Assembly: GCA_029204225.1 (NCBI GenBank)
Contig: CM055092.1
Span: 10,197,806 to 10,261,805, forward strand
Reading direction: 5' to 3'
DNA length: 64,000 nt
Source of the DNA: Diphasiastrum complanatum
Taxonomy: Eukaryota > Streptophyta > Lycopodiopsida > Lycopodiales > Lycopodiaceae
The notes under the pieces: generated by a model
Seen by the model: only the letters and a program-made list of their open reading frames with translations
Told to the model about the DNA's origin: nothing
The model's database searches: none
Shown here: positions 25,701-33,386 of the stretch, in pieces
Layout of the letters: every line of letters begins with the position of its first letter
How positions within the stretch are numbered: the stretch's first letter is position 1
Program-made: the position numbers and the translations under genes

Positions 25701-28700
25701 TTGGTTTTTTTACAGGCGCACAGTCAAGAACATTCCCAAATATGCTTCAGCTGAATGGTATCTGGACAATGTTCTACCTCGCATAAAAGAGAAACGAGTC
25801 ATGGCTTTGAAGCCTTTTGTAGATAGACTTGGGTAAGGTTCTTCATTTTGACATTTTGGAGGTTTGGCTTACGAGAAGCTTCAGTGTAATTTGGACTAAC
25901 CTACTTCCCTATTGTGAAGATGTTGGCCAATTGGTTCCCTACTTGATAATTTTCTATGATGGAGATTGTGAGCTTCTTTGAGGATGAAAACAAAGAGTAG
26001 AGCTCCTTAATAGCAGGTCCTATAAGGTAGGGCGTTGTTGATACTTTTTACTATCTTAGTTGGAGCTTTATAATCAATGGACAAATATGTGCTTATATTA
26101 TTTTTTTTCATGGGTAATTGCATGAGAATTTTCTTGGTATGGAGGATTTTCCAAGGCAAGTGAGAGCTATATTTTATTTCAAGAACTTTATGAGGCCATG
26201 TTTATGAGTCTACGTGATTCTTATTTTGCTTCTAGGCAATCATAAGAGTACGGAAACATTAAGTTAAACATCTCTATTTGCTCAAAATAGTTTTGAGGCT
26301 TATTTAGATGAAAGTATATAATGCTTCATAGGTTTCAAATCTACATTAATTGGAGGGATGTAAGCAAGTGGGTTACCTTTTGTGATGGTAGAACCCATTT
26401 GTGGAGACACATGAGAGTCAAGGACCACTTTTTTCAGGCTTCCCTCGGGAATTAGTACATCGTGATGAAATCTGGTTTGCCAGTGGTAGAGGTTCGGGGA
26501 GAGTGGCCTGTTTTTTTTGAGATCATCCACATTTAGTGATTTTAGTGTGGAGTAGAGATGACTTGGCATGCTTCATATTGATACATCTACGTGGATGTCA
26601 CATTTCCTCAGACTCAAATGAGTTCACAATAGCATGCTACTTCTGTCCTAAAACCTTCTCTTATGTTGGTGATGGTGATGTTTCTCCTATGTTGATATGC
26701 CATCTGAAATCATGTCCTTTTCCAAACGTGGGCATGTGCTACTCTCTAGTGACTTCAATGCTAGAAACTGAGTATGAAAAAATGATCTACATGACTTAGT
26801 TACAAATCCACTAAGGTTATAGACACTTGATGTTGAGGTGCTTGTTATTAAGAGATTTTTAGCATATAGGACATGACCAATCACCTCTTATGGAGACTAC
26901 TTGATGCATCTTGGAGAGTCCCATGAGTTAGCCATCTACAATGGCCTATTTAGATGGCCTTCTTCAGCTGACTTCAGCATGGTGGTGGCAGTAGTGTCAT
27001 TGAATATCTTATGGGTCCATTCTCTCATTCCTCACATCTCAAACTATATGTTCTCTCCTACCGCTTTATTTGATCGTTCCTTTCTCTCCTTCTACTTGGG
27101 TTAGTAGACACACCTTCATACCTCCTCGTCCTCTCATTCTTATGCTATATCTTCAACTCTACTTACACTCCCACGTAGCAAGATGCCAACAATTGTTTTT
27201 GATCCCACATGCGATTTGAAACCACTTTGGAAAACCAAGCAGCCTACCTCTCGTCCTTGCTTCATATTGCCGTTTCCATTGCTTTCCCTATCAAACCATA
27301 TAAACCTCTTTTTTCATTTTCCCTTGGAATAGTTGTTATTGTGAGGAATGTGAACCTTGTCGTTCACAATCGTACCATATGATGAAGATCCATGGCTCTA
27401 TTCTCCAAGATGTGGTAAGTAGTGAAGTAGAGAATTGTGCCTGATTGAGGAGGCTAAGTCTAGGAGAGAACTCACCTTACCTTCTTTGAGACACTAGCAG
27501 ATGATCTGGCTTCCTACTCCATCATAAGAAGAGAGCCTACATGGAAGTCGAAAATAGGAGACTGTTTGATCTATTGTACAACTCTCCATTGTGTCCTTCC
27601 AGCGTGAATTCCTTCGACGTGCATCTCCTCGTCCTTTGACAGATTATTGTACTTGGGGCAAAATACAGATTCACTCTTTATACCATTCTTATCACCCCCC
27701 TTTTCAGAATCTCTAGGCCCACAAAGTGCCCTATGTTCACAGCTCAGACATAATGTTAGTGACACCTCGTCATGTTACAAACTCGAGAACTGTAAAACGC
27801 CAAGTGTCGGTCAAAAGCACAAGATACCGAACGCTCGCGTCCACCTTGCCGTAGGATCCAATCCAGATCCACCCTTCGTGCCCTGGCCTATGACCTGAAA
27901 CAAGCAGGATCCGACCTCCAACTCTCGGTGTCCCATACCACTGCTAGAGCTCTCAGCCATCTCCTACTCCTAGCTAGCTCTCATCCTAGTTGTGCACATG
28001 CACACTACCATCCACCTTCTCGTATGTAGATGGAAGATGCTAAGTGAAATCTTCTCGCCTTCTATACCTTGAAGGTAGAAGTTTCCATGCCAAACACATA
28101 TCCTTGATTATGTCAAGTGGCCTACATGCAGTCCACGAGTCATTGGTCAAGTCAACAGTCCCAGTCCAATGTCCAGTTTCAAGTTGGGTGTGGGACCCAA
28201 GGGGTTGGGTCCCTAACATTCCCCTTCCTTAAAAGACTTTTCTTCTAAGGAAGGAAATCTGGGAATGTCAGTCTAATGGCTTACTGTTTTTCCCAGGTGT
28301 CATCATCGGAACTACCTTTTCAACGAACGAAGTACTCAGTCACCTCATGGTTGTTGACATATGTTAACAATGACCGAGGTTCAGAAAGTACCAAGGTTGA
28401 TAGATCCTCTAACGGCACTAGGTCGTCCCACTGAATCAATTTATCCTTTCCACCGAGTCATTCCTTTAAACAACTGAGATGGAAAATTGGATGTACTTCG
28501 ACTCCTTGAGGAAGATTTATTTGATAAGCATTTCGATTGAGTTTCTTTACTATACAGAAGGGCCCACTGTAACGAGGGGAAAGCTTAGGACATTTTCCAG
28601 TCCTCAGTACTTTAGAATCTTTTGGGACTTCAAGATACACCCAATCTCCTTCCGCAAAGACCCGAGGTTGTCGCTTTTTGATTGGCTTGAAACTGGGCTC

Positions 28701-31700
28701 CACCTTGAGCCTTTTATGCTATCGCTGGCGACCAGTAGCATTTCCTGCATATCCTGCAGAAATCCACTGCTGCTTTACCTTGAGACCTTTGAGGCCAACA
28801 AAGAGGTGTGCACGAGGCTAAAAACCATGCATTAGAATGATTGCACTAAAACCCGTCGTTGACTGCTTTGCGCTGTTATACGCAAACTCAACCATTGGGA
28901 GGTACCCAATCCAATTGTTGTCTGGAAACCTATTCATGAAGCATATCTTCCATAGACTGGTTCGTCCGTTCAATTTGACCATCCGACATTGGATGATCTG
29001 AGGACCTTAGAATAAAGTGATCTCCAATTTCTCAAGGTCAATTGCTAAAATTTGCCAGTGAACTTTGAATCCCAATTACTAACAATGTCTTTCGACAATC
29101 CATACAACCTGAACAACACTTTATTAGGGTCAATTTCCAATAGAGCTTCTCCTGTCTTAGTAACCTCAAGACATTCTCGAGCTGTTGTTCTCGCTCCTGT
29201 AAAGTTCTACTATAGATGAGAATATCATCTAAGTAAACTATTACAAATTTTCCCAAATATGGACAAAGAACATCGTTCATCATCTGCCGGCAGGTTGCAA
29301 GGGCATTCGTCAATCCAAACGGCAAGACTAGAAACTCATAATGGCCGCACCTTGTCCTAAACCCTGTGGTAGTTGTTATGGGAAAACGTCACTAAATTCT
29401 TGTGTAACTCTTTCAAAGGTTTTACCTTCTGGCGAATTCTCTTCCTTTAAATTAATTAGTCATTAACCTAAAGGAAGAAAATTGCGTATGATAATTTTGT
29501 AAATTGCATTTCTTCATGGTTGACAAAATCCTTCAATCAGCACAAATAAGAATCACAATCCAGAATATTAATGCATTCCACCATTTCCAAGGCAGAACGC
29601 ATGTAAGGAGAAGAAATATCCACAAATGTGCAAGAATGAAAAGCTATCGGTTACATAGTTGTTCTTGAATGACTCATACCGTTCATAAACGTCTTACCTT
29701 CTTCAGCTCCTACTCTACCTATCATACCAATGACCCCTCACTCAGATTTCTTGAATCGACTGTCGACAACAGATTACACCCTTCCAAATCTGTTGAAGGC
29801 ATGTTTGCTTATGAAATTAGCTTTATTCGGCAAGAACTTCTTGGACTAAAAGGCAGGATGAGCCAGCTTGAATCGAGAATGGCAAACTTCGTAGAGATCT
29901 CATTGGTTTTCAGGAAAGGGTGGAGCAGCTTGAACAAGAGAATGCACAACTCAAACCTCAAAAGTATGTCTTGGAAGAGATTCGAACAAAATATCCAGCC
30001 TGGAAAAACAAGTGGAAGGAACGAAGACGTGGGCAGCGCTTCTCAAGAAGGATGAGAAGAGCTAAAAAGGCCCTCAATATCCGAGTTAGAGGGATTTCCG
30101 ACGGGGATAAGCCCATTGAGGAGGCAAAGGATTTGCTTTTAACTAAGCTTGCACACAACACGGATGGCTTGGAGAAGTAAGTTCGACACTAATGTCTTGT
30201 TTATCAAGTAATGCTCTATGGACTACCGCAATGCAGCTTTACGACTTAGAGCCAAATTAAAAGGGACCTTTATTTTTATGGATGATGACCTTATACACAC
30301 GCAATGGCAAGCCAGGAAACAAATAATTCAAGATGCAAATACAAGAAATCAGCGGGTGGTTTTCATTGAAGGCAAGCCAAATTTTTTTGATAAGATTTCA
30401 CATTAGGGATTCAGGGCTTCCGGGCATAGGAGCAGCTCGAGTTTCCCTAAGCCTTTACGTATCGGTTTTTGCAATTGTAATGGCATACTATCATCTTCTT
30501 TGGCAGGCGATTTCCATTCTTTTATGCTGAAATGTGATATCCTTTTGTTAGCAGAGACTCATGAATCATTATACCGACCACTCCCATCCATATAGGATTA
30601 CACTTGGCAGTCAGCACATGGGCCATTCTTGAGAGGGAAGACCTCTCGTGGTTCAAGTGGTGTTGCATGTCTCACCAAAGATGTTTTTAGTTCTCATTTT
30701 AAACTGGTCAAAAGTGATCCATTTGCACGGTTTATTTGGTTACAATTCTTTGGTCACTGTTTGGGGCTTTCTCAGGACCTATTTCTAGTGGTTTGTTATT
30801 TTGCACCGTAGACATCATCTTTTGCAGATTTTGGTGGTGATCCTTTCTAGGCTCTCTCAGATGATACAGTCAGCTTTGCACAGCGAGGCCTTATTTTTTT
30901 AGCAAGGGATTTTAATGCTCACACGAGCATCAGGCAGGCAAAGCTTCATGCAGAAAGTGACTTTCTACAGGTTCACACATTAGATATGGGATTGGACAGG
31001 ACGTCACAGGATGCAGATACTCCGGCTACCCACTTTGGAGAGCAACCGATTGGCTTAGCTTAGGCATATTGAATGGCCTTCCTTGCTGGCCTTCATCATC
31101 TTATTTTACCTCTCACCCACATGGAGGAGGACAGTGTGTTGTAGACTACTTCATTGGGTCACCAGCTTTGATCCCATTCCTTCATACCTTCCACATTATA
31201 CCTCCTACCATCTCTGATCACTCCCTCCTGCTTCTATCCCTTGGACATCCTATTACCACGGTCACGGCACACCGTCCCATCCGTCACCATCGCCCTGCTT
31301 TCTCTCCGTCTGGTTTTCCCTTTTACACCGCGTCCCTAACCACTTTTCTCCATGACTTTCCCTTCACCTCCTCAGTTGACCAACAAGCAGTCTTTTTATC
31401 TCAATCTCTTTTACAGTCTGCCCATACTGTATATCCCTCAAAAACTTTCGGATCCCATAAATGCACCCACAACAGATGGTATGATACGGAGTGTTTCTCA
31501 CTACATAAACAAGTTGTTTACGCTAGATACCACTCTTCCCACACCCTAGCCTTGAAGCAAAAGGAATATCACAAAGTGACTTTGAAAAAAGAGACAGCCT
31601 ATCTACAGTCCTTGTGACAAAAACTTATCGATGCTATTGCCTCCCCATCCTCCACCTTTTTTTGGTGGATGTTCTCTAAAACCCTTATAAACCCGCTCCT

Positions 31701-33349
31701 ATTGCTATAGAGTCATGGATAAATAATGCTACCAAGCTTCATACAGTAGGCTCTCTTTGCATGTTTGTTTCCTCACGCCCTTCAGAATTCACCCTCTTCA
31801 CTCCGTCCATGGTTGAAAACGCCATTAAAAATGGTCAAACCCATCAGGCCATTGATGTTGACCTCTTAAGCATGGACTTCCTAAAACTAGTCGCTGACAT
31901 TATTGCCCCGTACATTTCCCAGATCTTTAACCAATCTGTCATTTTTGGTCTTCCCACGTCTTGGTGCACCAACCTTTTACACCCTATCCTCAAAGCCGGG
32001 GATCCTTTGAATGTAGACAATTATCGCACTATTATTAGCAATCATACTATGGCCAAGCTATATGGATCAGTTTTGCAGTCTATTATCTCACATTGAAATC
32101 AAGACAAAATTTGGAGGGCCGAGTCCCGACAAAAGTTAAAATTTAGCTAGAATCTACTATGATCTATTTAGTATCTACTTACTGGGTCCTGGGATGATGG
32201 ATCACATGTTAAAATTTAGAAACTATAGTTTATGGCTTACAAGTTACTTGGATAGGCTCTACTAGAGGTGGTATGGAGTCTACCCAAAAGTTTGAGGTTG
32301 GCGTGTACGTACACCAACCTCTCCAATTGTGCAGATGAGAATCGATTCCTCTTTTTCGTGTGAATCAAGGAATGGACACTCCAGTTTCTCTCACAAGCGA
32401 CTGTAGTGCAGTCCCATGAGAGAATCCTGATGGCAAAGCGACGCAATTTGGGGACGTCAACCCCAAACTTCGACCACCATGACACGGACGCAGCTGGCCT
32501 GAATCATGGGTCAAGCTTCGATTTTATCACAGTCATCTTCTTCAGCTTGATGTTCCGGGCTTCCCATTCGGCCGGGTTATTTGTCTCAAACGTTATCTTT
32601 CGGCCTATGCTATCGTCTCGGTCAGCTTAGGGTCTCTTCTCACCAGCTTGCTATTGAGACAGATAGATACACAGACACACCTCGACCGCTACGGATCTGT
32701 CAGTGCTGCTCATTATAAGAGATTGAGGACGAGTTCCACTTCATTTTCCGATGTCCAGCCTATTACGAGATCAGAGGCAAATACCATTGCTTATACAAAG
32801 ATACTCCACTTACACTTGGTTCTTTCCTTGCCTACTCAAATGTGAGATGTGTTGGATTGTTACTATGAGAGATGTTTACTCAGAGATCTTCTCTTTTATT
32901 GGATGCTTCTGATGTGTATCATAGCCAGTCACGCATTACGCACTTTTTCTAGAAGAGGGATAGAGATGAGACTTCTGATAGTGAGATAGACATTCCAGTA
33001 CGCCGGCCGAAGCTCCAGCATCCTCTTCGCTCTTCCAGGCCCAGGGCTCTTCACCAGAGGCCAACACCTGCTTCTCACCATATCACGCAGTTCTTTTGTA
33101 TCCACTTAGCTCGTTAGTTAACTTATATCAGTTTTCTCTTTCCCTCTGTGTAGTTGGTGGTTAAGCTACTGATATTGTACCCTCGACAGAGCTGGAGGTT
33201 AAGCTTTGTTTTTCTTTCTATTTGTTTTTATCTGGTTTAGCTTATAGGAATATGTCCTACACGTGGACAATGCTCCTTTTTGATGTACTTTTTATTTGTC
33301 TTATGTGCCCACGGGCACATGATAGACATTAATATAATTTTAATTCTAA

Positions 33350-33386
<37 letters not shown>

